DNA of 64,000 nt, from the NCBI GenBank assembly GCA_038147395.1, contig JAYQTM010000001.1:682001-746000 (forward strand), given 5' to 3'. Positions 34,268 to 42,641 of the stretch are shown one piece after another. Made by a program: the position numbers and the translations under genes. Numbering within the stretch: position 1 is the first letter of the stretch; every line of letters begins with the position of its first letter. Under the pieces are notes generated by a model. The model worked only from the letters and a program-made list of their open reading frames with translations, was not told the DNA's origin and did no database searches. This DNA comes from Eutrophovita brisbanensis. Lineage in GTDB: Bacteria; Pseudomonadota; Gammaproteobacteria; Burkholderiales; Eutrophovitaceae.

Positions 34268-35839
34268 TTAGCTGGAGATTAAAAATTTCTTAGAGTCATC
34301 TTGGGATACATAGTTTTCTCGAAAAGAATCAAAGTCTCCCTCGTTCGAATCCTCTAGGTCTTTCTGTCTCTCTATCGACGTATTCGCTTGAGTCATGAAC
34401 CATTCGTGTTGCTCATCGGACATGGAAGCTGTCTTGAGGTCATTGGTGTATTGCTTCGACATTGAAGTAATGAAATCGAAATACGATCCATCATAGTTTT
34501 CTTTGATATCGTGGAGAACCTTTGCCGATGGGGTTTGTTCCGGTGAAAGTAGGCAGTGTGTTGCTCTTACGAGGGCTTCGGAGTGAATCTTCGTATTGTT
34601 TACCTCATCAAGTCGTTGGGCGATTGCGGCAGATTTCTCGATAATTTCTTGCCCCCAATCTTTTACTGAAATATAGCGGCCGTCTCTGTTTAGACGGATG
34701 CTTTTGTCTCGACCACGCTCAGCAACCAAATGTTGATTCGAGTGATTCGAAAGATTTTCATCTGCCGAATCAATTGGGCTATCCTCCAGGAGGCAAAACA
34801 TCAAAAACGTATCGAGAAACGCAATCGTTTCTCGAGTAATGCCGATGTCACTGTACGGATCTAAATCGACACATCTTGCCTCGATGTAATCAACGCCACG
34901 GCGGTTAAGCGCTAGAAGGGGACGTTCTCCAGATTGCGCTGGTTGTTTTGGGCGTACAGTGCCATAGAATTCATTTTCAATTTGTAATAAAGAAGTTGAT
35001 AGTTGAGTGAATTCATCATTTTGTTTGATACCAATGGCAGCGTAAGGAGGATGAGGTTGGGTGAGCGCATCAAACAGTGATCGCGCATAATTCCCAAGGC
35101 TATTAAAACTGACGCTAATGGATGATTGAGCGTCACTTTGGTATCCAAGTGGGCCCATTCGTAATGAGGTTGCATACGGAGAATATTTGGTTCCGTGTCC
35201 CATGTCATTGAGGTGGTGAATCCGGCCATCTACGAAACACTGACACACCGCTGGTGAAGCACCGAACAAATACAGGAGAATCCAGGCATGACGTCTGAAG
35301 TTTCTTATCAGTGAAAAATAATTTCTTGTTTTAGTCTCTTGTACGGTTTCACCAGTTTGGAGTACCAGTGATTTCCACACGTTTTCTGGCAACGAGAAAT
35401 TGAAGTGAATCCCAGATATCGTTTGCATTTTCCGGCCGTAGCGTACCGATAGTCCTCGTCGGTACACTGTTTTTGCTGTTCCAATATTTGATGTGCCAAA
35501 TGTCGCAATGGGGATTAGATGATCATCTGGAAGTGAGCAAGGCATACTTGCACACCATAAATATTCATCTCCGATATTGCGGCTGACAAATTGATGTACT
35601 AGTCGGAGTTGATTAAGGCAAGCATCTACGGACTGATGCGTGTCTGTGATCAATTCAAGTTGTGCCTCGCTGAAATCAGTCGTGATGTTTTGGTGCGTTA
35701 AAGCTGACCCCAATGCCTTCGGATGATTGAGCGGACTTATTTGTCCCTCAGGCCCAACTCGAAGACTTTCTTTCTCGATTCCTCTGTTGATTTTCGTTAA
35801 ATCAACTGGGTCGAGATCAGTCAAATTAATTGGTTTCAT
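34268..35839 (-). CDS. gshA: Glutamate-cysteine ligase, proteobacterial GshA type
   Basis: GshA makes gamma-glutamylcysteine, the first step of glutathione synthesis. The 523-residue protein has NRGIEKESLRV near residue 18, SALTHQNITTDFSEAQLELIT near 46-66, and ISGIHFNFSLP near 142, all characteristic of the gammaproteobacterial GCL type; EARCVDLDPYSDIGI near 325 is also conserved. Length agrees with the Escherichia coli enzyme. It is a single gene facing an SDR gene. gshB is not in the window. Its presence supports the glutathione-dependent enzymes seen elsewhere here. Confidence 0.96.
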   Translation of the reverse strand: MKPINLTDLDPVDLTKINRGIEKESLRVGPEGQISPLNHPKALGSALTHQNITTDFSEAQLELITDTHQSVDACLNQLRLVHQFVSRNIGDEYLWCASMPCSLPDDHLIPIATFGTSNIGTAKTVYRRGLSVRYGRKMQTISGIHFNFSLPENVWKSLVLQTGETVQETKTRNYFSLIRNFRRHAWILLYLFGASPAVCQCFVDGRIHHLNDMGHGTKYSPYATSLRMGPLGYQSDAQSSISVSFNSLGNYARSLFDALTQPHPPYAAIGIKQNDEFTQLSTSLLQIENEFYGTVRPKQPAQSGERPLLALNRRGVDYIEARCVDLDPYSDIGITRETIAFLDTFLMFCLLEDSPIDSADENLSNHSNQHLVAERGRDKSIRLNRDGRYISVKDWGQEIIEKSAAIAQRLDEVNNTKIHSEALVRATHCLLSPEQTPSAKVLHDIKENYDGSYFDFITSMSKQYTNDLKTASMSDEQHEWFMTQANTSIERQKDLEDSNEGDFDSFRENYVSQDDSKKFLISS

Positions 35840-35962
35840 TGATCGATTTTCTTATTGTTTAGGCATGCTTTTGAGTATTTCTTTAAGCGTATGATATCCG
35901 TAATTTATGAAGACATATGAGTTGCAGAATGTTTTGCCCAGGATTTTTAGGAAAAACCTCAG

Positions 35963-36553
35963 GTGAATAAAAAACCACAATCACAGCTGATAAGCCCAAG
36001 AACTCGATTAGAGATTTTTTTTGTTTTTACTTTATTGACGTTACAAGGGTTTGGTGGAGTCATTTCTGTGGCCCAACGCCATTTAGTCGACAAAAAGCGG
36101 TGGTTATCTAACGCAGAATTTTTAGAAATGTTTTCTTTATCCCAAGTGTTGCCAGGACCCAATGTCTGTAATTTAGCTCTAATGATTGGAGATCGATATT
36201 TTGGTTGGTCAGGAGCTGTATCCGCATTGTTGGGGATGTTGCTACTACCGTTCCTCGTGATCCTCATCGTAGCTAGCGGTTTTGGGTTTTTAGAATCGAG
36301 CCCTCTCTTAACGGGAGCGGTAAAAGGAATGACTCTGGTCGCTGTTGGCATGACTCTTGGGACAGCAACGCGCTTGGCTTCAGGAGTTGATTTTCGGTTA
36401 TTGGGTTGGCCAATACCACTACTGCTTATGATCGGCGTGATCATTTCTGTTGGTGTATTTCGTATTCCGATTGTTTGGATAGTCATAGTGTGCGGCTCGA
36501 TCTCATTGGTCTGGGCGTGGACAAGGATCTCCGCTGAGGGGGATCAGAGGTGA
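35963..36553 (+). CDS. Chromate transporter, half-size ChrA subunit 1
   Basis: This 196-residue membrane protein is one CHR domain: GFGGVISVAQRHLVDKKRWLS near residue 31, LSQVLPGPNVCNLALMIGDRYFGWSGAV near 58, then four to five more helices. Full ChrA has two CHR domains in one chain; here the second domain is a separate gene overlapping by GTGA (36550-36553). Start is GTG at 35963. Such short-chain pairs are known to act together in chromate efflux; other anions are possible. Confidence 0.88.
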   Translation: MNKKPQSQLISPRTRLEIFFVFTLLTLQGFGGVISVAQRHLVDKKRWLSNAEFLEMFSLSQVLPGPNVCNLALMIGDRYFGWSGAVSALLGMLLLPFLVILIVASGFGFLESSPLLTGAVKGMTLVAVGMTLGTATRLASGVDFRLLGWPIPLLLMIGVIISVGVFRIPIVWIVIVCGSISLVWAWTRISAEGDQR

Positions 36554-37074
36554 GTGTCGCTGATTGGGTCACCTTGTTGCTTCAGTTTGTATTGCTCTCT
36601 TTTCTGGCGATTGGTGGAGTGATGGCAGTTGCCCCAGATATGCATCGAGTTTTGGTCGATGAACGAATGTTACTGACCCACGATCAGTTTCTAGCGGCCG
36701 TCACAATTGGAAAGATATCTCCCGGTCCCAACGCGCTGATGGTCGCCGTTCTTGGTTACCAAGTTGCCGGACTTTCAGGAGCGATCGCAGTGTCACTTGC
36801 AATGGTGGTACCGTCGGCGACACTCGCGTTCTACGCACTTCGTTGGACTAAATTTAATGCACGAAGGCCCGGGGTAAGGGCTTTTAAGCTCGGTTCTGCT
36901 CCAATCGTTGTTGGCTTATTGTTGGCCACTGGTTTAGTGCTCATGAAAAATTTTTCAAGTACGGTCGAAACGATATTTGTGATCGTAATCGCTGTGATCA
37001 TATGGCGTACGAAGGTCCATCTAATGCTACTCATGTTGATTGGCGCGACCCTAGGCGCAATAGGTCTTATCTGA
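36550..37074 (+). CDS. Chromate transporter, half-size ChrA subunit 2
   Basis: The 174-residue second CHR half has AIGGVMAVAPDMHRVLVDERMLL near residue 19, IGKISPGPNALMVAVLGYQVAGLSGA near 54 and several more hydrophobic helices. Its GTG start overlaps the TGA of the first half, so the two are translationally coupled and probably form a heterodimer of antiparallel topology in the inner membrane. Confidence 0.87.
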   Translation: MSVADWVTLLLQFVLLSFLAIGGVMAVAPDMHRVLVDERMLLTHDQFLAAVTIGKISPGPNALMVAVLGYQVAGLSGAIAVSLAMVVPSATLAFYALRWTKFNARRPGVRAFKLGSAPIVVGLLLATGLVLMKNFSSTVETIFVIVIAVIIWRTKVHLMLLMLIGATLGAIGLI

Positions 37075-37097
37075 TGTGACGACCAGATCTTGCGGTG

Positions 37098-37946
37098 ATG
37101 TCTAAGAAAACATTATTGACTGCTGTCGTGTGGATGTTTGGCGCCACGCTATCGCTCTCGTTTATGGCAGTGGCGGGGAGGGAGCTGTCGCATGAGTTAA
37201 CGACTGGTCAAATTGTTTTCTTCAGAAATTTTGTTGGTCTCGTAGTCATGACGATCGCGATGTCTTATTTCGGTTGGGGTGCGAGTAGAACGAGTTATTT
37301 TCGTTTCCACGTCTTGCGAAATACGACTCATTTTTTTGGCCAATATGCTTGGTTTTACGGCATCGCGTTCTTGCCACTGGCGGAAGTATTTGCTCTCGAG
37401 TTTACAGCACCTATCTGGACTACAATCCTAGCAGCAGTATTCATCGGAGAGCGACTAAACCGCGAAAGAGTGGCGTTAATTGGTCTAGGGTTTATCGGTA
37501 TTTTGGTGATGGTGCGACCAGGTCTGTCGATAATCAGTCCTGTGTCTTTGATTGTCCTATTAGGCGCATTTTTGTATGCGGGTTCCTACACGACAACTAA
37601 ATTTTTATCGTCATATGACTCGCCGATAACAGTCGTTTTTTATATGACATTAATTCAATTTCCGATCGCCTTTGTATTCGCGATACCAAATTTTCATTGG
37701 CCTTCTTTGAGCGCATATCCATGGGTAATTGGTGTGGGAGTTTTTGCGCTGACAGCGCATTATTGTATGGTTCGATCCTTCAAGTTGGCAAAGGCTTCGA
37801 TCGTCGTGCCTGTTGATTTTTTACGTTTACCTCTGATTGCATGTGTTGCATTTATTTTTTATCAGGAAACAGCCGATGTCTGGATCATTCTTGGCGGGGC
37901 CATTGTATTTTTGTCCACATGGGTGAACACCCTAATTCGAGACTGA
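37098..37946 (+). CDS. EamA/DMT-family transporter
   Basis: The 282-residue inner-membrane protein has about ten hydrophobic helices in two EamA repeats, with the first-repeat signature FFRNFVGLVVM near residue 43, the end of repeat 1 LEFTAPIWTTILAAVFIGERL and repeat 2 ending VPVDFLRLPLIACVAFIFYQE. Relatives export metabolites such as amino acids or S-adenosylmethionine. I use the ATG at 37098 instead of the GTG directly before it. It is 23 bases after the chromate transporter pair and may share its transcript. Confidence 0.87.
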   Translation: MSKKTLLTAVVWMFGATLSLSFMAVAGRELSHELTTGQIVFFRNFVGLVVMTIAMSYFGWGASRTSYFRFHVLRNTTHFFGQYAWFYGIAFLPLAEVFALEFTAPIWTTILAAVFIGERLNRERVALIGLGFIGILVMVRPGLSIISPVSLIVLLGAFLYAGSYTTTKFLSSYDSPITVVFYMTLIQFPIAFVFAIPNFHWPSLSAYPWVIGVGVFALTAHYCMVRSFKLAKASIVVPVDFLRLPLIACVAFIFYQETADVWIILGGAIVFLSTWVNTLIRD

Positions 37947-37959
37947 TAAGGGAGTCTAC

Positions 37960-38793
37960 CTACACTTCAATGCGTATCGGGACAGTCTCTAATCCGAGAC
38001 GGCTCGAGATGATTTGCTGAAAATAATCATTATTCCCAGTTTGAGCAAAAACATGGGATGGCGCACCTGACGACCGTAATAAGTTTTTTAAGTCAAGTTG
38101 GCGCTTGACTTCAGTGGCTACCGCGGGTGACGGATCGATCACGACTATTTCCTTACCCGAGACGCGTTCGATGAGTGACTTGACCAGTGGGTAATGTGTG
38201 CAGCCCAGCACGATTGTGTCTGCACGATTCTCTTTGAGAAACGAGATGTGTGGCGTAATAATTTGTTCAATAGTTATCTCATTATCGATGCCATTTTCGA
38301 TCGCCTCCACCAGCCCGGGGCACGCTCTATAAATTACCTCGACATCTTTTGCATGTCGCTCTCGAAGTGCCAATAATTTGCCACCCGAGAGTGTATTCTC
38401 TGTTGCGAGTACGCCGATGATGCCATTTTTTGTTTTTCCGGCCGCGGGTTTTACGGCAGGTTCTATGCCAACGATTGGGACGTCAAATGTCTGTCTCAGG
38501 ATTTCAATTGCCGCACTGGTAGCCGTATTGCACGCGACCACGATAGCTTTACATTGTTGCCGAATAAAAAAATCGCTAATTTTTAATGATCTTTCGATTA
38601 ATTCATCGGTTGCCTTTGTTCCGTATGGAATGTACTTAGTATCCGCGATGTAGCTTATCTCCTCGAAGGGCATCATCTTCAAGATATCAGCAGTGACTGA
38701 AAGACCGCCAATGCCTGAATCGAATATTCCGATCATGTTGTCAGTCGCTAATTCTTGATTGAGTGTGATCTTGGACTCTACAGGGCGATTCAC
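37960..38793 (-). CDS. murI: Glutamate racemase
   Basis: MurI supplies D-glutamate for peptidoglycan. The protein has IGIFDSGIGGLSV with the conserved Asp-Ser, YIADTKYIPYGTK, VVACNTATSAA with the first catalytic Cys, and VLGCTHYPLVKSL with the second catalytic Cys. The frame begins with GTG at 38793, overlapping the stop of the PhyH gene (GTGA), giving 277 residues; an ATG at 38736 gives a 258-residue protein that starts directly at MIGIFDSGIGG and is an equally good choice. No clear ribosome binding site decides between them. Confidence 0.93.
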   Translation of the reverse strand: MNRPVESKITLNQELATDNMIGIFDSGIGGLSVTADILKMMPFEEISYIADTKYIPYGTKATDELIERSLKISDFFIRQQCKAIVVACNTATSAAIEILRQTFDVPIVGIEPAVKPAAGKTKNGIIGVLATENTLSGGKLLALRERHAKDVEVIYRACPGLVEAIENGIDNEITIEQIITPHISFLKENRADTIVLGCTHYPLVKSLIERVSGKEIVVIDPSPAVATEVKRQLDLKNLLRSSGAPSHVFAQTGNNDYFQQIISSRLGLETVPIRIEV

Positions 38794-39626
38794 TGATTTG
38801 TTTTTGTAAGTTCTGGTGGATTTACCGACTGCTGATTAAAGTCTTCTGGAAGGGATGAAAAGCGCACCCCAGCTTTCTTGATTTCATCGTTTTCGACTTT
38901 CTTGAGGGGGGTGTATCCAGGATGATGATGTTCCAGATACGGATTGTTCGACGCGCGATTGTAACAATGTATTACGGTCCACCGACGCCTAGAGGATCGG
39001 TTCTGATCTGATCGATGCAGTACGTTGCAGTGGAAAAATACCCCATCGCCAGCCTCAAGCTCTATATGTTCAACGGGCAGAATTTTGAGAACTTCTTCTA
39101 CACGGCGTGTGTTCGCGCCGACTTGTTCTCCCTTCAATACACCATGTTCGATACGGCCCACAGTATGAGAACCTTTAATAACTTGCAGGCACCCGTTTTC
39201 GCGATCCGTTTTGTCTAGCGCGACCATCACGCTGGCAAGCTGAGGGAACACTATTCCGTTGTGATACCAATAGCCATAATCTTGGTGCCATTCCCATGCG
39301 CCACCCTCCCGTGGCTCTTTCGCAGTTAGTTTTGAATGATAGTGATAAACCTCGCCGCCTAGCAGTGTTTCCATGGTTTCGACAATTTTTTTACTTCTTG
39401 CGGCAAGTCCGTAGACGCTGTCCCCAGGGTGATTCCAAGTCGCCATTTTTGTTTTTTTGCCCGATGCATCATGCCTGTCATATAAGCGCTGTTTTAGATT
39501 TTGATCATGCTCAATGGCTTCTCTGAGTATTGCGATCTCCTCCTGATCGAAGAGCCCTCTCACAATAAAGTAGCCGTCGTTCTCGAATTGTTGTGCTAGG
39601 TGTGTGGTCAGGTGAAAATGGCTCAT
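38790..39626 (-). CDS. Phytanoyl-CoA dioxygenase (PhyH) family Fe(II)/2-oxoglutarate oxygenase
   Basis: The 278-residue protein has the double-stranded beta-helix oxygenase motif: HxD at His114 and Asp116 in WEWHQDYGYWYHNG, the distal His204 in NVLHRSDQN and an Arg just after it for 2-oxoglutarate. The early segment FENDGYFIVRGLF is typical of the family. Such enzymes hydroxylate diverse small molecules; the substrate is unknown. It diverges from the sulfopropanediol-dehydrogenase-like gene across a 220-base gap and its stop overlaps the murI frame. Confidence 0.88.
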   Translation of the reverse strand: MSHFHLTTHLAQQFENDGYFIVRGLFDQEEIAILREAIEHDQNLKQRLYDRHDASGKKTKMATWNHPGDSVYGLAARSKKIVETMETLLGGEVYHYHSKLTAKEPREGGAWEWHQDYGYWYHNGIVFPQLASVMVALDKTDRENGCLQVIKGSHTVGRIEHGVLKGEQVGANTRRVEEVLKILPVEHIELEAGDGVFFHCNVLHRSDQNRSSRRRWTVIHCYNRASNNPYLEHHHPGYTPLKKVENDEIKKAGVRFSSLPEDFNQQSVNPPELTKTNQ

Positions 39627-39846
39627 GGCGGTTGTGTGGATGAGGATTGAAGCCAGTCTACTACTTTTGGGGGTTTTTAACGTACTGCGTCTTGTACGAC
39701 GGTCGCGTAGTCTGCCGAAATTGGTCTTTTGGGCGGGGGAATTGACTCAGCGTCGTATACCAACGAAAATAACGGGTTTGAAGTTTTTTATCTCTCAATC
39801 AGGGGGTTAATACTTCTATAAATCAATGATTTAAGGGGCGCCATAC
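39627..39846. promoter_or_regulatory. Divergent intergenic region, phyH / hpsN-like
   Basis: This 220-base spacer separates two divergent catabolic genes and should hold both promoters. CGTC and GACG flank TTGTAC (about 39688-39701), a short dyad of the general kind used by GntR-family regulators, but no regulator gene is adjacent. AAGGGG at 39832-39837 is the ribosome binding site of the plus-strand gene. A 61-codon frame across the gap does not look like a gene. Confidence 0.25.
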
Positions 39847-41133
39847 ATGGCCATTTGGTTGAAAAAAGGAATTTCAGCGGAAGATGACGCTGCGGATCTT
39901 GCTAAAGTCCGCGGAACCGTTGAGGAAATCTTGGCTGACATAGAAAAGCGTGGGGATGTCGCTGTGAGAGCGTTATCCAAGAAATTCGATAATTGGAATC
40001 CTAAAGATTTTAAATTAAGCAAAGCGGAAATTGACGAATGCGTCAAAAGCCTGCCGAAACAGGTCATAGAAGATATTAAGTTTGCTCAGGCACAGATCAG
40101 AAACTTTGCTCAAATTCAGAGGGACTCTCTTCGTGACGTAGAAGTGGAGACGCTCCCAGGTGTCGTGCTTGGCCACAAAAATATTCCTGTTAACAGTGTG
40201 GGATGTTACGTCCCTGGCGGAAAGTATCCAATGGTCGCCTCAGCCCACATGAGCATCGTGACGGCGAAAGTAGCCGGTGTGAAGAGAATTATCGCTTGTG
40301 CGCCCCCCTACAAGGGCAGTCCGCACCCCGCAATTGTTGCTGCAATGCATTTGGCTGGTGCGACCGAGATTTACGCGCTGGGTGGAGTCCAGGCGATCGG
40401 CGCCATGGCTCTTGGTACCCATTCCATTAAACCTGTTGACATGATCGCGGGTCCAGGGAATGCGTTTGTCGCTGAGGCAAAGCGTCAGTTATCGGGTCGT
40501 GTTGGTATTGATTTATTTGCCGGCCCAACCGAGACGCTAGTGATCGCAGACGATGCTGTGGACGGAGAAATTTGTGCGACTGATTTGCTGGGTCAAGCAG
40601 AACATGGTCCCAATTCCCCTGCGATTTTGCTCACGACATCACGTCGCCTTGCTGAAGACACGATGAAGCAGATTGACAAACAATTGAAGGTATTAGCCAC
40701 TGCGGAGATCGCTGGTAGGGCTTGGGAAGATTACGGTCAGGTGATCCTATGTAAAGATAATGCTGAGATGGTCAAAGAGGCTGATCGTATTGCGTCTGAG
40801 CATGTGCAAGTGATGACCAAAAATAACGACTACTTTTTAAACAATATGACTAACTTTGGAGCGTTATTTCTAGGGCCAGAGACCAACGTGTCATACGGTG
40901 ATAAAGTTATCGGGACGAACCATACTCTCCCGACTCGAAAAGCTGCTCGTTACACTGGCGGATTATGGGTGGGTAAATTTATAAAAACCTGCACCTATCA
41001 GCGCGTGAAGCCTGAAGCGACGGCAATGGTTGGTGAGTATTGTTCAAGACTATGTGCTGTCGAGGGTTTTGCCGGTCACCAAGAGCAGGCGGACATTCGT
41101 GTTCGGCGCTACAGTCACAAGCGGGTAGCGTAA
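39847..41133 (+). CDS. Histidinol dehydrogenase family, probable sulfopropanediol 3-dehydrogenase (HpsN-like)
   Basis: The 428-residue enzyme has the HisD fold: CYVPGGKYPMVASAHMS near residue 120, VDMIAGPGNAFVAEAKRQL near 198, LFAGPTETLVIAD, LGQAEHGPNSPA with zinc-binding Gln and His, and a late GTNHTLPTRKAARYTGGLW block. The last segment (RYTGGLWVGKFIKTCTYQRV) differs from true histidinol dehydrogenase and is like HpsN, the NAD-dependent enzyme that oxidises 2,3-dihydroxypropane-1-sulfonate to sulfolactate. No other histidine genes are present, which supports a catabolic role. It precedes an M20 peptidase by 87 bases. Another polyol or amino alcohol remains possible. Confidence 0.75.
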   Translation: MAIWLKKGISAEDDAADLAKVRGTVEEILADIEKRGDVAVRALSKKFDNWNPKDFKLSKAEIDECVKSLPKQVIEDIKFAQAQIRNFAQIQRDSLRDVEVETLPGVVLGHKNIPVNSVGCYVPGGKYPMVASAHMSIVTAKVAGVKRIIACAPPYKGSPHPAIVAAMHLAGATEIYALGGVQAIGAMALGTHSIKPVDMIAGPGNAFVAEAKRQLSGRVGIDLFAGPTETLVIADDAVDGEICATDLLGQAEHGPNSPAILLTTSRRLAEDTMKQIDKQLKVLATAEIAGRAWEDYGQVILCKDNAEMVKEADRIASEHVQVMTKNNDYFLNNMTNFGALFLGPETNVSYGDKVIGTNHTLPTRKAARYTGGLWVGKFIKTCTYQRVKPEATAMVGEYCSRLCAVEGFAGHQEQADIRVRRYSHKRVA

Positions 41134-41220
41134 TTCTCGTTGAAAGTCAGAGTCAGGGGTGTCGAGGATTTACGTTAAAGTCGACGCCTCACTTTTTTAG
41201 GTGTAAAGCGATAACTTAAG

Positions 41221-42627
41221 ATGGTTGACAGCCAAGCGCTCCGACAGTTTGTCAACGGGAAATGGGATGCCGAAATCGTCCCGCTGTTGATTGATTACAT
41301 TAAGATTCCATGCAAATCCCCGCATTTCGATCATGAGTGGGATCGAAACGGCCACATTGACCAAGCTGTAGAGCTTGCTGATAACTGGGTTAAGAGCCAA
41401 CCTGTTCGAGGTCTTCACGTTGAAGTCATCCGTATCGACGGTCGGACTCCAGTTCTATTTTTCGAGATTCAAGGTGATGTAGGCGGTACTGTGCTCATGT
41501 ATGGGCACCTTGATAAACAACCAGAGATGGTTGGTTGGTCAGAGGGACTCGGGCCTTGGAGTCCCAAGATCGTCGATGAAAAGCTGTATGGACGTGGAGG
41601 TGCTGACGATGGATATTCGGTATTCGCATCAATCACAGCGGTTTCAGCGCTACAGCAACAAGGTGAGGAATTACCCCGGATCGTCGGCCTGATTGAATGT
41701 TGTGAGGAGAGCGGGAGTTACGACCTACCTTATTACCTCAGGTCGCTGAGTTCCCGGATTGGTGATGTTGACCTAGTCATTGGCTTGGATTCAGGCTGTG
41801 GTAATTACGATCAATTGTGGTTGACCACGAGCTTGAGAGGGATGGTCGCTGGCACATTGCATGTCGAGGTGCTTTCTGAGGGAGTTCATTCAGGAGACGC
41901 TAGCGGCATTGTCCCTTCTAGTTTCAGAATCGCGAGAAGTGTATTGAGTCGTCTTGAGGACGAACGGACAGGATCGATCATTGACTCCAATTTTTGTGTG
42001 GAAATTCCAGAGAATCGTTTGGCAGAGGCCGAATTGGCAGGACAGATTATTGGCCCCTCGCTGCTGGATCGATTCCCCTTTGAGGCAAATGTTCAACCCA
42101 TGACTCAGAATTTCACTGAGGCCGTGCTGAATAGAACTTGGAGGCCATTTCTATCTGTCATTGGCGCGGACCACATTCCTCCAATTGTTGATGCAGGCAA
42201 CGTTTTGCGACCTAAAACCTCTTTGAAACTTAGCCTTCGACTTCCTCCCACTGTAGATGCAGAGGGAGCGACTAAAAAGTTAAAACAACTTCTTGAAGAA
42301 AACCCTCCCTACGGTGCAATTGTACGATTTGAGCCTGATCAATCAGCTACGGGTTGGAATGCTCCAACCACGAGTAAGTGGTTGTACGCGGCACTTCAAT
42401 CTGCGTCTGAAGAGGTTTTCGGCAAAGACGTTGCGATGATGGGGGAGGGAGGGACCATACCGTTCATGGGAATGTTAGGAGATTTTTTCCCACAAGCGCA
42501 ATTCGTGATCACTGGTGTGTTGGGGCCAAAGTCTAATGCACACGGACCTAACGAATTTTTACACTTGCCCTACGCCAAGCGTCTCACTGAGGCTGTGGCT
42601 TTGGTTCTTGCGCAGTTTCCTCGTTAA
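41221..42627 (+). CDS. M20 family metallopeptidase, carnosinase/CNDP-like
   Basis: The 468-residue protein has the di-zinc M20 signature: MYGHLDKQPEM with metal His and catalytic Asp near residue 94-96, GRGGADDGYS with the bridging Asp near 127, ECCEESGSYD with the catalytic Glu pair near 160, GLDSGCGN and the late MGEGGTIPFMG. A dimerisation domain lies between about residues 205 and 360. The arrangement matches the glutamate carboxypeptidase/CNDP dipeptidase branch. It is cytoplasmic and is followed 14 bases later by the Nudix-metallo-hydrolase fusion. Confidence 0.9.
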   Translation: MVDSQALRQFVNGKWDAEIVPLLIDYIKIPCKSPHFDHEWDRNGHIDQAVELADNWVKSQPVRGLHVEVIRIDGRTPVLFFEIQGDVGGTVLMYGHLDKQPEMVGWSEGLGPWSPKIVDEKLYGRGGADDGYSVFASITAVSALQQQGEELPRIVGLIECCEESGSYDLPYYLRSLSSRIGDVDLVIGLDSGCGNYDQLWLTTSLRGMVAGTLHVEVLSEGVHSGDASGIVPSSFRIARSVLSRLEDERTGSIIDSNFCVEIPENRLAEAELAGQIIGPSLLDRFPFEANVQPMTQNFTEAVLNRTWRPFLSVIGADHIPPIVDAGNVLRPKTSLKLSLRLPPTVDAEGATKKLKQLLEENPPYGAIVRFEPDQSATGWNAPTTSKWLYAALQSASEEVFGKDVAMMGEGGTIPFMGMLGDFFPQAQFVITGVLGPKSNAHGPNEFLHLPYAKRLTEAVALVLAQFPR

Positions 42628-42641
42628 TATTTCGCCCAGAT

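Noticed and set aside
34335..34365. GTTCGAATCC, a tRNA T-loop-like string
   Set aside because: It lies inside the gshA coding sequence and no acceptor or anticodon arms can be drawn around it.
39625..39810. 61-codon plus-strand frame in the phyH/hpsN-like gap
   Set aside because: It starts across the phyH start codon, lacks a ribosome binding site and shows no family features; the region is better read as promoter space.
39847..41133. Histidine biosynthesis hisD
   Set aside because: No other his genes are nearby and the C-terminal block matches the sulfopropanediol dehydrogenase branch better.
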